64,000 nt of DNA from Candidatus Hepatincola sp. Av (GTDB lineage: Bacteria > Pseudomonadota > Alphaproteobacteria > WRAU01 > Hepatincolaceae): assembly GCA_023518375.1 (NCBI GenBank), contig CP068450.1, positions 992,001 through 1,056,000 on the forward strand. The letters run 5' to 3'. Positions 1 to 9,163 of this stretch are shown in pieces. Made by a program: the position numbers and the translations under genes. The notes under the pieces were generated by a model. That model was not told where the DNA came from. It worked only from the letters and a program-made list of their open reading frames with translations, and made no database searches. The number at the start of each line of letters is the position of its first letter. The first letter of the stretch is position 1.

Positions 1-1045
1 TATGCCAGCCAATTAATTTAGAGATTAAACTAATATTTTGCCCTTTTCTACCAATAGCTAAACTTAATGTTTCATCTTTTACTACAGTTTCTATAAAATG
101 ATTATCATTATTAACCACAACTTTTACAATTTCTAAAGGATGAAAAGCATGCATTAAAAAATCTATAATATTATCAGAATAACGTACTAGATCTATTTTT
201 TCACCATTTAATTCTCCTAAAATCCCTTGAATCCTAGAACCTTTAAAACCTACACAAGTCCCAATAGGATCTATAGATGGATCAGAAGAATATACCGCTA
301 CCTTAGACCTAGAACCAGCATCTCTAGCTACTCTTTTTACCTCAATTACCCCCTCGTACACCTCAGGAATTTCTTGCTGAAATAATTTTTTAATAAAATC
401 AGGGTGGTTTCTAGATAAAATAATCTGTGGACCTTTAACATCTTGCCTTACTTCTAAAATTAAAGAACGTATCCGCTGCCCCACATCTAAACGCTCGGCT
501 GGAATAAAAAAATCTCTTCTTAAAAAGCCTTCGGCTCCATTGCCTAAGTCTATTAAAGCATTTCCAAACTCAATACGTTTAACTATACCACTAGCAAGTT
601 CTTTTTCTTTTTCTTTATATAAGTCATACTCTTTTTCTTTTTCAGCTTCCCTTACTTTTCTATTAATAATTTGGCGAAAAGGCTGCACGTAAGAACGTAC
701 AAAGTCTAAAGCTGGTAAAATTTCTACTATTTCATCACCTAGTACTGCATCTTCTTTTTTAGCTACCGCTTCACTTAAGGGAATTTGGAAATAACTATCT
801 TCAACTTCAGAATCTTCCACTACAGTTAAAACTTTCTGGGCAACAATAGCACCATTTTGCCGATTTACTTTTACTCTAATATCGTATAAAGTACCATACT
901 TAGCATGAGCCACCCGCTTTAAAGCTGTTTCCATTGCCTCAAATACATAGTCAATGGGGATTGATTTATCTCTGGCAATATTCTCTATTTCTTCTAATAA
1001 TTCTGGTCTTGCCTGTAAGTTTAAATAATCGGCATTATTTACCAT
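1..1045 (-). CDS. nusA: Transcription termination/antitermination factor NusA (3' end outside window)
   Basis: NusA binds RNA polymerase and nascent RNA and modulates pausing, termination and antitermination. The frame runs off the left edge, leaving about 348 codons of a protein that is usually near 500 residues in alphaproteobacteria. Visible parts are the N-terminal RNAP-binding region, the S1 domain (around GIVKRIEFGNALIDLG) and the KH region, which ends in the LAIGRKGQNISL motif with its GxxG loop. The ATG at 1045-1043 is preceded by a good Shine-Dalgarno sequence (GGGAGG) and overlaps the end of rimP by 11 bases, so the pair is translationally coupled. rimP-nusA is a conserved bacterial order, normally followed by infB. 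Confidence 0.95.
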   Translation of the reverse strand, partial: MVNNADYLNLQARPELLEEIENIARDKSIPIDYVFEAMETALKRVAHAKYGTLYDIRVKVNRQNGAIVAQKVLTVVEDSEVEDSYFQIPLSEAVAKKEDAVLGDEIVEILPALDFVRSYVQPFRQIINRKVREAEKEKEYDLYKEKEKELASGIVKRIEFGNALIDLGNGAEGFLRRDFFIPAERLDVGQRIRSLILEVRQDVKGPQIILSRNHPDFIKKLFQQEIPEVYEGVIEVKRVARDAGSRSKVAVYSSDPSIDPIGTCVGFKGSRIQGILGELNGEKIDLVRYSDNIIDFLMHAFHPLEIVKVVVNNDNHFIETVVKDETLSLAIGRKGQNISLISKLIGWH

Positions 1046-1535
1046 TTTTCCTCCCTTGTGGTTTAAGATTCTTTATTAAATCTAAACTAGCCTTATTAAC
1101 ATTATTAAAATCTACAACTACTTGCTTATCTTGATTTGTTAATTCTATAGTTACACCATTTGTAGTTACACCTACTAACTTGCCTATAAGAGTTTTTGAA
1201 CCATCTATAGGATTTTTAGTTAAAATTTTCACCTCATGGTTTTTAAATCTTCGGTAATCTGTTAAGGTTAATAAAGGACGATTAATACCTAGTGAACTAA
1301 CCTCTAATGTGTATTTTACATCTGGCATTACAGACTCTACATCTAATAACACCGATAACTCTCTACTAAATGCCGAACATTGCTCTATACTTACAGGTTG
1401 AAAGTCTTTATTTTCTAAAAAAATCTGTACAACCAACGTGTTAGCACTAATAGCCCGTACCAAAGGGACACAAAGCTGTAATCCCTCAGCAACTTTATTA
1501 CCAAGTTCTAATATTTTGCTTTCTAAATTATCCAT
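1035..1535 (-). CDS. rimP: Ribosome maturation factor RimP
   Basis: RimP assists late assembly of the 30S subunit. The 166-residue length is normal. The N-terminal domain carries the family signature LEVSSLGINRPL at residues 77-88 (usual form LEVSSPGxxRPL, so the Pro is a Leu here). The C-terminal part is an SH3-like fold ending in a basic tail. The stop overlaps the nusA start. A hairpin plus T-run just upstream (1568-1589) suggests transcription from trmB partly ends before this gene, so rimP-nusA may have its own promoter in the 313-base gap. Confidence 0.93.
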   Translation of the reverse strand: MDNLESKILELGNKVAEGLQLCVPLVRAISANTLVVQIFLENKDFQPVSIEQCSAFSRELSVLLDVESVMPDVKYTLEVSSLGINRPLLTLTDYRRFKNHEVKILTKNPIDGSKTLIGKLVGVTTNGVTIELTNQDKQVVVDFNNVNKASLDLIKNLKPQGRKNGK

Positions 1536-1561
1536 AATCTTAGCTAATCTAACAAAAAGTT

Positions 1562-1589
1562 ATAAAAAATGGCAGTTAAAACTGCCATT
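1562..1589 (-). terminator. Rho-independent terminator or attenuator between trmB and rimP
   Basis: A perfect inverted repeat (AATGGCAGTT, 2-base loop, AACTGCCATT) at 1568-1589 is followed on the minus strand by a run of six T at about 1562-1567. It lies downstream of trmB and about 30 bases before the rimP start, so it could end the metK-trmB transcript or attenuate read-through into rimP-nusA. The T-run is good only on the minus strand. Confidence 0.65.
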
Positions 1590-1848
1590 CTTTATGATCG
1601 TTTATAAATATTACTTACCATTATACTAAACTTTTATTTAAAATACAAGGTTTTTCTTATTTTATTTATTAATTAAACACTAAATTTTATATAAATTAGA
1701 TAATAAACTACAAATAATTTTTTCATATAATACCCTAACCATTACCTAAATTCTTAATCAAATTCTTAATTTTAATAATTCTTTGTTATAATATATTTTT
1801 ACATATATTTACTAATATCTTATGATCTTAGAATTAAAATGAAAAATC
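1590..1848. other. AT-rich intergenic region between trmB and rimP
   Basis: Very AT-rich spacer. Apart from the hairpin at its rimP end, only a short direct repeat (AAATTCTTAAT-like, about 1748-1775) can be seen. No tRNA, small ORF or clear promoter was recognised. A rimP promoter probably lies here but cannot be placed. Confidence 0.4.
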
Positions 1849-2553
1849 TTAACTATTTATTTTATTTGAACATTTTTTAGCATAAATATAAGTAACAGTT
1901 CGCCCAGCTTGAATAGCTTTTTGTTCATAACGAGTTTGAAGTTGAATCTTAAAGTTATTATTAGGATTATTACCTATTTCATGGTTAGTATAGTGTTTTA
2001 TTTGCCAGTTATCTTGCTGTAATTTTTCTAAAGTCCACGTTATATAACTAGCAACATCTGAGGCAATTATTAAATTACCACCATTTTTTAATAGTTTAGC
2101 AAAAATTTGTAAATTATTACTATTAATAATCCGCCGCTTATGGTGCCTAGCTTTAAACCAAGGATCTGGAAAAAGAACATAGATATTATTAAAACTATCC
2201 ACAGGTAACAATTCTAAAATATCATAAAGGCTATTGGGGTAAATTTTTAGGTTAGCTAAAGGTTTATTTTGTAAATTACCTAATAGGGTAGCTATGCCAC
2301 TTTGAAAAACTTCTACTCCTAAATAAAAATTCTTAGGGTATTGACCTGCATTTTGCCATAAAAAATCACCACTACCAAAGCCAATTTCTAAGTTAAGTTC
2401 TTCAAAAGGTTTAGTAATTTTAGAAAAATTACCACTTTGCAGATCTGACTTTAATAGAGCATAAGTAGGAAGTAAGTTCTGTAATAGATCTTTAGCTAAT
2501 AAACTTAAACGCCCTAACTTACGTCCATAAAAGTTAGTAACGCTATTTTTCAT
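1849..2553 (-). CDS. trmB: tRNA (guanine-N7-)-methyltransferase TrmB
   Basis: TrmB methylates G46 of tRNAs using S-adenosylmethionine. From the chosen start the protein has 234 residues. The SAM-binding motif EIGFGSGDF is at about 56-64, and the family motif FPDPWFKARHHKRR at about 128-141 (usual PDPWxKxRHxKRR). The open frame extends upstream to 2604 inside metK. The ATG at 2553-2551 overlaps the metK stop as TAATG and matches the family length, so it is preferred. Coupling to metK makes sense because MetK produces the SAM that TrmB uses. Confidence 0.93.
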   Translation of the reverse strand: MKNSVTNFYGRKLGRLSLLAKDLLQNLLPTYALLKSDLQSGNFSKITKPFEELNLEIGFGSGDFLWQNAGQYPKNFYLGVEVFQSGIATLLGNLQNKPLANLKIYPNSLYDILELLPVDSFNNIYVLFPDPWFKARHHKRRIINSNNLQIFAKLLKNGGNLIIASDVASYITWTLEKLQQDNWQIKHYTNHEIGNNPNNNFKIQLQTRYEQKAIQAGRTVTYIYAKKCSNKINS

Positions 2554-3722
2554 TATATCTTTAAAAACTTTTTTATATGAGGAACTAAATCTAATTTTTC
2601 CCATGGGAATAAATCACCTTTAGCTTCCCTACCAAAATGACCATAAGAAGCTGTAGGATAATAAATAGATTTATTAAGGTTTAATTTAGTCCGAATTCCC
2701 TTAGGTGATAAATCCATCAATTCAGTTACCATAGTAGCAAGGGAACTTTCTTCTACCTGAGATGTATTATGAGTATTCACATAAACTGACAACGGCTTAG
2801 CTACTCCTATAGCATAGGATAATTGAATAGTACATTTTTCAGCTACTCCTGATGCCACAATATTTTTAGCTAAATATCTAGCAACATAAGCAGCTGACCT
2901 ATCTACTTTTGTAGGATCTTTACCTGAAAATGCACCACCACCATGAGGAGCTACTCCACCATAAGTATCTACAATAATTTTTCTACCTGTTAGCCCTGTA
3001 TCACCATCGGGTCCTCCAATTACAAACCTACCAGTAGGATTAATATGATGCACACAAGTATTGGCATCATACAATTCCTTAGGTAAAATTTCTTGTAACA
3101 CAGGTAGAATAATATCTTTTACATCACTTGTGCTTAAATAATCTTCATGTTGATGTGACACTACGACTGTACTAATTTTTTTAGGAAGATTATTTTCATA
3201 TAAAATAGTAACTTGGCTTTTAGAATCTGGTAATAAGCCTTGAATTGTGTGTGCTTTTCTTTTGTTGCTTAGTTCATAAAGAATTTTATGGGCGTAATAT
3301 ATAGTAGCCGGCATATATTGTTGAGTATCGGAACAGGCGTAACCAAACATAATGCCTTGATCCCCAGCTCCTTCTTCTTTGCCAGTTTTTTCATCAACCC
3401 CCATGGCAATATCTTCAGATTGGGTATGAATGTAATTATCTATACTTAAAGATCTATAATCAAAACCTTTTTGTTCATAGCCAATTTTCTTTACTGTTTC
3501 TCGGGCTATTTTGCTTAAATCTTCTACAAAGAAGTCAAAATTAGTTTTTACCTCACCAGCTAAAACTATTTTATTAGTAGTTACTAAGACCTCTACGGCC
3601 ACTCTTGCGTAGGGATCGTGGGATAAGAAATAATCTAATATAGAATCAGAAATTTGATCAGCAACCTTATCTGGATGCCCTTCTGACACAGACTCACTAG
3701 TAAAATAATAATTACCTTTCAT
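2553..3722 (-). CDS. metK: S-adenosylmethionine synthase MetK
   Basis: Makes SAM from methionine and ATP; cytosolic homotetramer family. The 389-residue protein has the N-terminal SVSEGHPDKVADQISD motif (catalytic His16), the methionine/ATP loop GAGDQGIMFGYA at 118-129, and the P-loop-like GGGAFSGKDPTKVDRSAAY near 260-280. It is intact. Some obligate intracellular Rickettsia have decayed metK and import SAM, so an intact gene suggests SAM autonomy. It follows the XRE regulator after a 27-base gap and overlaps trmB by one base. Confidence 0.97.
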   Translation of the reverse strand: MKGNYYFTSESVSEGHPDKVADQISDSILDYFLSHDPYARVAVEVLVTTNKIVLAGEVKTNFDFFVEDLSKIARETVKKIGYEQKGFDYRSLSIDNYIHTQSEDIAMGVDEKTGKEEGAGDQGIMFGYACSDTQQYMPATIYYAHKILYELSNKRKAHTIQGLLPDSKSQVTILYENNLPKKISTVVVSHQHEDYLSTSDVKDIILPVLQEILPKELYDANTCVHHINPTGRFVIGGPDGDTGLTGRKIIVDTYGGVAPHGGGAFSGKDPTKVDRSAAYVARYLAKNIVASGVAEKCTIQLSYAIGVAKPLSVYVNTHNTSQVEESSLATMVTELMDLSPKGIRTKLNLNKSIYYPTASYGHFGREAKGDLFPWEKLDLVPHIKKFLKI

Positions 3723-3749
3723 TAAGTACTCTCCTAAAGTAAATAGAAA

Positions 3750-4133
3750 CTATTCACGTCTAAAACTTAAAGATTTAGCTAAATCTAAAAGTATACGACG
3801 ATCTTTTCCATCAACAATAGCATTAAAATACTCAATTAACAAGGAGATTTCATTATTGTCGTTATCACAAACCACAAGAGGATCAGCATCTGGTAAAACA
3901 TAGTTCTCACTACGAAAAAAATATGACGGTTTGGTTTTTAAAGCACGGCATAAATCGTATAAACGACTTACTCCTATTCTATTCAAACCTTTTTCATATT
4001 TTTGAATTTGTTGAAAAGTAATACCTAATATACTGCCTAATGCTTTTTGCGATAAACCTAATTCCTGTCTTCTTTTCTTTAGCTGGGTGCCAGCATAAAT
4101 ATCTACATCTTTAGGAGACCTGTTCTTATGCAT
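3750..4133 (-). CDS. XRE-family helix-turn-helix transcriptional regulator
   Basis: A 127-residue DNA-binding protein with a Cro/C1-type HTH at about residues 16-68. The recognition region contains LSQKALGSILGITFQQIQKY, followed by YEKGLNRI. An HTH gene at this place, between lnt and metK, is conserved in alphaproteobacteria, so it is a core gene and not a phage repressor. The C-terminal 50 residues have no recognised domain. The start overlaps the lnt end by 8 bases, so the two are co-transcribed. Its targets cannot be read from the sequence. Confidence 0.85.
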   Translation of the reverse strand: MHKNRSPKDVDIYAGTQLKKRRQELGLSQKALGSILGITFQQIQKYEKGLNRIGVSRLYDLCRALKTKPSYFFRSENYVLPDADPLVVCDNDNNEISLLIEYFNAIVDGKDRRILLDLAKSLSFRRE

Positions 4134-5694
4134 AACTAAACTTCCTTTTGCTTCCCAAGCCTAACATTATTACATATAATAAACCGCTTAACATAATTAT
4201 GAAATTGTCCATTAGTTTATTATTTATATTGGCATACAACGTTTGCCTTTTTTCTAACTTAAACTTTGCATCTAATATTTGTTGGCGATAGGCTTCCGTT
4301 GTTTGGGTAACTTGACCTAAACTATTTATTATTACCGACGGTCCTCTATTGCTAACTTTAATAGAAGTTACTCCTGTTTCTATGGCACGTACTTTATACA
4401 TTGCTAAATTCTGTGATATTTCTATAGATTCATCAAACCAACCTTCATTACTTAAGTTTAGTAGAAAATCAATCTTAGATACACCCATGTTAGTTGAATC
4501 AAATACGCCTTCAAAACAAATTAACGCAACAAAGCTAAATTCATCTAATATGATTGTATTATCAATATAGCCTTGTGTCAAATTAGAAACGCCAGTAAAA
4601 GTACTTAAAAATGGTAAATATTTAGAAAATGGAATATATTCTCCGAAAGGGACTAACTTTTTTTTATCGTAATAAGCCAAGCGATTCCCTTGTTTATCAA
4701 GGATATAAGCACTATTAAAATACTGATTATTTTCAACTCTCAAAGCTCCCATAATTAGCTTAGTTTTAGGTGGAATTTTTTTTATTAACTGATTATATAA
4801 ATTAGGATAATTTTCTAAAATAAACGAAAATGCAACTTCTGGTAATACTATATAATCTAAATTTTTATCATTTATATTAGCAAATGTTAAATTAATAGTA
4901 TTATAAAAATTATGTAATACTTCTTCAGGATTGAGTTTATCAGCCTGAGAAATGTTAGGCTGCACTAGCCTTAACGATATAGTTTTACCAAAATAGTGTG
5001 TTCTACTATGTACTCTTTGCCATCCATAAAACCATAAAACTCCAAAAATAAACAGCATAATAACTAAAGGTAAGAATCTCTTATACCCACCAATAGTTGA
5101 ATTTATGGCAAAAAACAATCCTGTAATTAGCCCTAATGTAATAAAAGATAGCCCAAAAGTGCCAAAAACAGCCACGTTTTGTAAAATATACAAATTTTCT
5201 GTCCATAAATAGCTTAATCTAAACCATGGCAAGCCACCAAATAAATATTCTTTTAATATATCACCCACCCACCAAGCTACAAAAACATATATATATAATA
5301 AATAACCTTGTTTAGGAGCTTTATAGATTAAATAAGCACTTGGAAAAATAAAACAGGTATATAATAAGGTAAAGCCACCTAGAATTAAAAGAGCTAATAA
5401 ATAATTATGAAAAATATACATACTAGAATTAATAATCCAGTAAAAACCAAAAATACTAAATCCACAAGAAATAATATAAGATTTTATCAAAACCTCTTGA
5501 ATACATTTACTTTGTAGTAAACAGAAAGTAGTAATAATTAAAGCTAGCATAGCTATTATTACATAATTGAAAGGAGCAAAACCTAATACAAAGCAACCTG
5601 AAACCACAAAAAGAATTATATTATTAAAAAGAGGTTGTTGGAATTTTACAGATATTTTTTTTTTACTGATATGAAAGAAATTTTTTATAATCAA
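4126..5694 (-). CDS. lnt: Apolipoprotein N-acyltransferase Lnt
   Basis: An inner-membrane enzyme that adds the third acyl chain to lipoproteins before Lol sorting. The 522 residues have about six N-terminal membrane segments (to about residue 220), a nitrilase-type periplasmic domain and a final membrane helix near 500. The catalytic triad is visible: Glu286 in VLPEVAF, Lys344 in YDKKKLVPFGEY, Cys393 in LICFEG (usual ICYE). The start is a TTG with AAGGTGG three bases upstream; the next in-frame Met lies inside the second helix. It overlaps corC by 32 bases. A substrate candidate in this window is the lipoprotein at 20183. Confidence 0.95.
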   Translation of the reverse strand: MIIKNFFHISKKKISVKFQQPLFNNIILFVVSGCFVLGFAPFNYVIIAMLALIITTFCLLQSKCIQEVLIKSYIISCGFSIFGFYWIINSSMYIFHNYLLALLILGGFTLLYTCFIFPSAYLIYKAPKQGYLLYIYVFVAWWVGDILKEYLFGGLPWFRLSYLWTENLYILQNVAVFGTFGLSFITLGLITGLFFAINSTIGGYKRFLPLVIMLFIFGVLWFYGWQRVHSRTHYFGKTISLRLVQPNISQADKLNPEEVLHNFYNTINLTFANINDKNLDYIVLPEVAFSFILENYPNLYNQLIKKIPPKTKLIMGALRVENNQYFNSAYILDKQGNRLAYYDKKKLVPFGEYIPFSKYLPFLSTFTGVSNLTQGYIDNTIILDEFSFVALICFEGVFDSTNMGVSKIDFLLNLSNEGWFDESIEISQNLAMYKVRAIETGVTSIKVSNRGPSVIINSLGQVTQTTEAYRQQILDAKFKLEKRQTLYANINNKLMDNFIIMLSGLLYVIMLGLGSKRKFSYA

Positions 5695-6562
5695 TTGCCA
5701 CCTTTTTTATCTTAACAGTATCTGCCGCTAATATGCGAAATTCCACCCCAGAACTATGAACTACTACTTCATTGTTTGAGGGAATATAACCAGATAACGA
5801 AGCAACTAAACCTGCTATAGTATTATATTCTTCTCTTTCTTCTGGCGTTACAAACTGCCCAATTTGGTTTTCTAATTCTTCAATAGAAACTCTGGCATCG
5901 GCTTCTATAGTTCCATTTTTATTAGTTTTTAATAGTTTTAAGGGCATTTTATCGTGTTCATCTACAATATCACCTACAATTTCTTCAACAATATCCTCAA
6001 AAGTTACCAAGCCATCAACGCCACCAAATTCATCAACCACTATTGCCATATGAATCCTTTTAGTTTTCATATCATACAGAGCATCAAATAATTTCATGTA
6101 AGGAGAAATAAATAAAACGGGTCTGATTAATTTATGTAAATTTAGCTTAGATTTCTTTCCTGCACTAATTACAAGGTCTTTCACATGAATAAAGCCTATA
6201 ATATTATCTAAATTTTCTTTATAAACAGGTAACCTTGAAAAACCACTTTTAGCAATTTTTAAATAAACACTCTCATCAATTTCACTATCTTCAATACCAA
6301 TAATATCAATTCTTGGTATCATAATATCTTGGATACGTTTATTTTTAATAGAAATTATATTAGTAATTAAGTATTGTTCGGAGATATATTCTTCCGATAA
6401 ATTAGTTCCATTAGGTTTATCATAAAGCAATAATAAGTTTAATAATCTATTATATGTATAATTTTCTAATTTAGGCTTTTTCCGAAAGGATTTTCTTAAT
6501 TTTTTTCCTAAGAAATTAAGAAATTTTCTAATGAAAGATTTTTTATTTTTTGCTTGTTTCAT
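5663..6562 (-). CDS. corC: CBS-domain protein of the CorC/HlyC family
   Basis: A 299-residue cytoplasmic protein with a very basic N-terminus, two CBS domains (about 82-140 and 147-205; VDEFGGVDGLVTFEDIVEEIVGDI is the typical linker, shown here only in part) and a C-terminal transporter-associated domain (about 215-295). It has no DUF21 membrane domain, so it is the short CorC form linked to Mg/Co efflux and envelope function. ybeY - corC - lnt is a conserved order, and the genes overlap or nearly touch. Its biochemical role in alphaproteobacteria is unclear. Confidence 0.9.
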   Translation of the reverse strand: MKQAKNKKSFIRKFLNFLGKKLRKSFRKKPKLENYTYNRLLNLLLLYDKPNGTNLSEEYISEQYLITNIISIKNKRIQDIMIPRIDIIGIEDSEIDESVYLKIAKSGFSRLPVYKENLDNIIGFIHVKDLVISAGKKSKLNLHKLIRPVLFISPYMKLFDALYDMKTKRIHMAIVVDEFGGVDGLVTFEDIVEEIVGDIVDEHDKMPLKLLKTNKNGTIEADARVSIEELENQIGQFVTPEEREEYNTIAGLVASLSGYIPSNNEVVVHSSGVEFRILAADTVKIKKVAIDYKKFLSYQ

Positions 6563-6568
6563 AATTTA

Positions 6569-7105
6569 TTATTTCCAATAATTTGCTATTATACCACAAG
6601 TGCCAAGGTTTAGCTTTTGTAAAAGATAATTTTCCAAAGCATACATTTCCTTAGCCTCCTCTTCAGTGCTATGATCGTAACCCATTAAGTGCAACAAACC
6701 ATGGATTAACAATTTTAAAAAATATTCATCAAATGGGGTATTAAATTGTTTAGCCTCGTTTTTTGCTACATCTATACAAATAATAATACTCCCAATTAAA
6801 ATCTTTGGTAATTTTAACCCTTGTTTTAATTCTTGTTGGCTATAATTTTGCAAGGATAAAACATTAGTACTAGTATTCTTTTGCCGATACAAATAATTTA
6901 ATTTCTGCATTTTTTCACTATTTACTAATATTAATTCTACTACAAATAATTCATTTGAATACTTTAAAAGCCATGAGTTTTCTTGGTTTTGTAAATTTTC
7001 TAAAATTACAGATAATTGTTGTTTGGCTAAAGTTTTTAACTTATAAAGCTCATCTTTCTTTAATCCTGTTTTTACTCCTTGAATATTTAACGCTATTGTT
7101 GCCAT
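6569..7105 (-). CDS. ybeY: Endoribonuclease YbeY (16S rRNA maturation)
   Basis: A zinc-dependent endoribonuclease for 16S 3'-end processing and ribosome quality control. The 178-residue protein carries the metal motif HGLLHLMGYDH at residues 135-145, with all three histidines. It lies 6 bases before corC and 4 bases after miaB. In most relatives phoH/ybeZ sits between miaB and ybeY; it is missing here, which fits genome reduction. Confidence 0.94.
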   Translation of the reverse strand: MATIALNIQGVKTGLKKDELYKLKTLAKQQLSVILENLQNQENSWLLKYSNELFVVELILVNSEKMQKLNYLYRQKNTSTNVLSLQNYSQQELKQGLKLPKILIGSIIICIDVAKNEAKQFNTPFDEYFLKLLIHGLLHLMGYDHSTEEEAKEMYALENYLLQKLNLGTCGIIANYWK

Positions 7106-7109
7106 TAAG

Positions 7110-8459
7110 TTACCCTTGAATAATCTCTGCTACTAAAGAGTTAGCATAAGCATTACAAACTTTAACTCTTACAGTTTGCCCCAACAAAGTAGGGCTAGCA
7201 TCTTCAATTCTTACAGCCTGCATATAAGGACTTTTTCCTACTAGTTGTTGTTCTTTTCTTCCTGTACGGTTTAACAATAAAGAGAATTCTTTACCTACTG
7301 TGCTTTTATTAAAATTATACTGGCTTGTAGCTAATACTTCTTGTAACCTGTGTAACCGTTCTTCTTTCAAAGACTGTGGTATTTGTTGTTCATACAAAGC
7401 AGCAGGCGTTCCTAAACGTGGGCTATACATAAAAGCATAAGATTGAATAAAGCCAACAGTTTTAATAACTTGTAAAGTTGCTAAAAAATCTTCTTCAGTT
7501 TCTTCAGGAAAACCAACAATAAAGTCTGAAGAAATAGCTAAATTAGGATTAGCTTCTTTTAACCGAGTAATTAATTTTAGATATTCTTCTACAGTATGTT
7601 TTCTATTCATAAGTTTTAGAATTTTATTAGAACCAGATTGCAAAGGTAAGTGCAAAAATGGGGCTAACTTTGCTACATCTTGATGTGCTGCAATTAAATC
7701 TTCATCTACTTCTGCTGGATAAGATGTGGTATAACGAATAGCTTCTACCCCATTAATAGTACTAATTTTACGAATAAGTTGCCCCAAAGACCATTCCGTC
7801 GTTTCGTTTAAATAGCCATGATAAGCATTAACATTTTGCCCAAGTAAAGTAATTTCTTTAGCACCTGCATGCACTAGTTGATGCACTTCTTCTAAAACCT
7901 GATGTACTGGCCTAGAATATTCTGCCCCCCTTGTGTAAGGCACTACACAATAAGTACAAAATTTATCGCATCCTTCTTGAATTGCTACAAAAGCACTACC
8001 GTATTGAATCCGATTAGCATCAAAAAATTCAGGAAGATTATCAAACTTTTCTTCTACGGGAAAATCTGTATCACAAACTGCTATATGGTTTTCTTCAATT
8101 TTCTTAATCATAGAAGCCAAACGATGCCAAGTTTGAGGTCCAAAAACCAAGTCTACCACAGGTGCTCTTTTTAAAATTTCTTCACCTTCTGCCTGAGCCA
8201 CGCAACCAGAAACTCCAATAATTAAATTTTTCCCTATAGTTTTTCTACGTTCTTTAAGAATTCTTAAACGCCCTAAACCTGAATATACTTTTTCTGTAGC
8301 TTTTTCTCTAATATGGCAAGTATTTAAAATAATAATATCAGCCATACCTAGTTCTTTAGTTTCTTCATAACCTAAACTTTGAAGAATTTCAGCTATCCGT
8401 TGGGAGTCGTACACATTCATTTGGCAACCCCATGTTTTAATATGGTATTTTTTTAGCAT
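7110..8459 (-). CDS. miaB: tRNA-2-methylthio-N6-dimethylallyladenosine synthase MiaB
   Basis: A radical-SAM methylthiotransferase acting on i6A37 of tRNAs that read UNN codons. The 449 residues show all six cluster cysteines: Cys12, Cys48 and Cys86 in the N-terminal UPF0004 domain, and Cys164, Cys168 and Cys171 (CDKFCTYC) in the radical-SAM domain. A TRAM RNA-binding domain forms the last 65 or so residues. The start overlaps the tsaB stop by one base (TAATG), so the two tRNA-modification genes are coupled. Confidence 0.96.
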   Translation of the reverse strand: MLKKYHIKTWGCQMNVYDSQRIAEILQSLGYEETKELGMADIIILNTCHIREKATEKVYSGLGRLRILKERRKTIGKNLIIGVSGCVAQAEGEEILKRAPVVDLVFGPQTWHRLASMIKKIEENHIAVCDTDFPVEEKFDNLPEFFDANRIQYGSAFVAIQEGCDKFCTYCVVPYTRGAEYSRPVHQVLEEVHQLVHAGAKEITLLGQNVNAYHGYLNETTEWSLGQLIRKISTINGVEAIRYTTSYPAEVDEDLIAAHQDVAKLAPFLHLPLQSGSNKILKLMNRKHTVEEYLKLITRLKEANPNLAISSDFIVGFPEETEEDFLATLQVIKTVGFIQSYAFMYSPRLGTPAALYEQQIPQSLKEERLHRLQEVLATSQYNFNKSTVGKEFSLLLNRTGRKEQQLVGKSPYMQAVRIEDASPTLLGQTVRVKVCNAYANSLVAEIIQG

Positions 8460-9163
8460 TAAACCTCTTTAGTAGTAATATCTGTTTCTTTAGCATATAA
8501 AGGAACAATATTATGGGAATAGTTCTTATTTGTATAGTTATTAATTGCTAATTCTCCTAAAATTTGTATATTAGGGTAAAGAATATTAGGTAAAAAAGAA
8601 GAATTATTTAAAATTTTAGTATTTTCTACTAAATACTGTTTATTGCCAACTATTATTAATCCTTCTTGGTTTAAAGATTTTACAAACTCTGCTATTTGTT
8701 CTTGAGCCATATAAGTTTCTTCTTGTAAATAATTACAGTTATTATCAAACATAGCATAAACCATACCTTGTTTTCCAATATGGTAACAAGCAAGTAAAGA
8801 TTTAGCTTGTTTTTGTTGTTGCAAAGCCTCATAAGCCAATATCTTACAGGAACTATACTGAATAACAGGAATATTCAAAGCTAAGTTTACCATTTTAGCA
8901 AAAATAATAGCTATTCTAACACCTGTAAAAAAACCAGGACCATTAATAATACTAATAAAAGCTAGATCCTGCATTTTTATTTTGTGGTTAGCTAATAATT
9001 TAGCTATTTCTGGTAATAAAATATCTGAAGCATTTACTTTATCCTTAACGCCATTATTATCTTTTGCTAAATAAAATTTATCAATTAACTCTTGTTCTTG
9101 GAATAAAGCAATAGTTAAATTATAAGTACTATCTATGGCTAAGTGGAATTTTTTACAACACAT
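8459..9163 (-). CDS. tsaB: tRNA threonylcarbamoyladenosine biosynthesis protein TsaB
   Basis: The non-catalytic partner of TsaD in t6A37 synthesis. The N-terminal sugar-kinase-like fold begins FHLAIDSTYNLTIAL, and the family motif INGPGFFTGVRI (usual GPGSFTGLR) is near residue 80. The C-terminal half is divergent, as is common. The open frame reaches a TTG at 9193, but the ATG at 9163 places LAIDS at the usual distance from the start and overlaps the upstream gene by only 11 bases. No tsaD, tsaC or tsaE is in this window. Confidence 0.87.
   Translation of the reverse strand: MCCKKFHLAIDSTYNLTIALFQEQELIDKFYLAKDNNGVKDKVNASDILLPEIAKLLANHKIKMQDLAFISIINGPGFFTGVRIAIIFAKMVNLALNIPVIQYSSCKILAYEALQQQKQAKSLLACYHIGKQGMVYAMFDNNCNYLQEETYMAQEQIAEFVKSLNQEGLIIVGNKQYLVENTKILNNSSFLPNILYPNIQILGELAINNYTNKNYSHNIVPLYAKETDITTKEV

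Noticed and set aside
934-1134. Small plus-strand ORF over the nusA start
   Set aside because: It is antisense to the conserved nusA/rimP junction and has no homology that I recognise.
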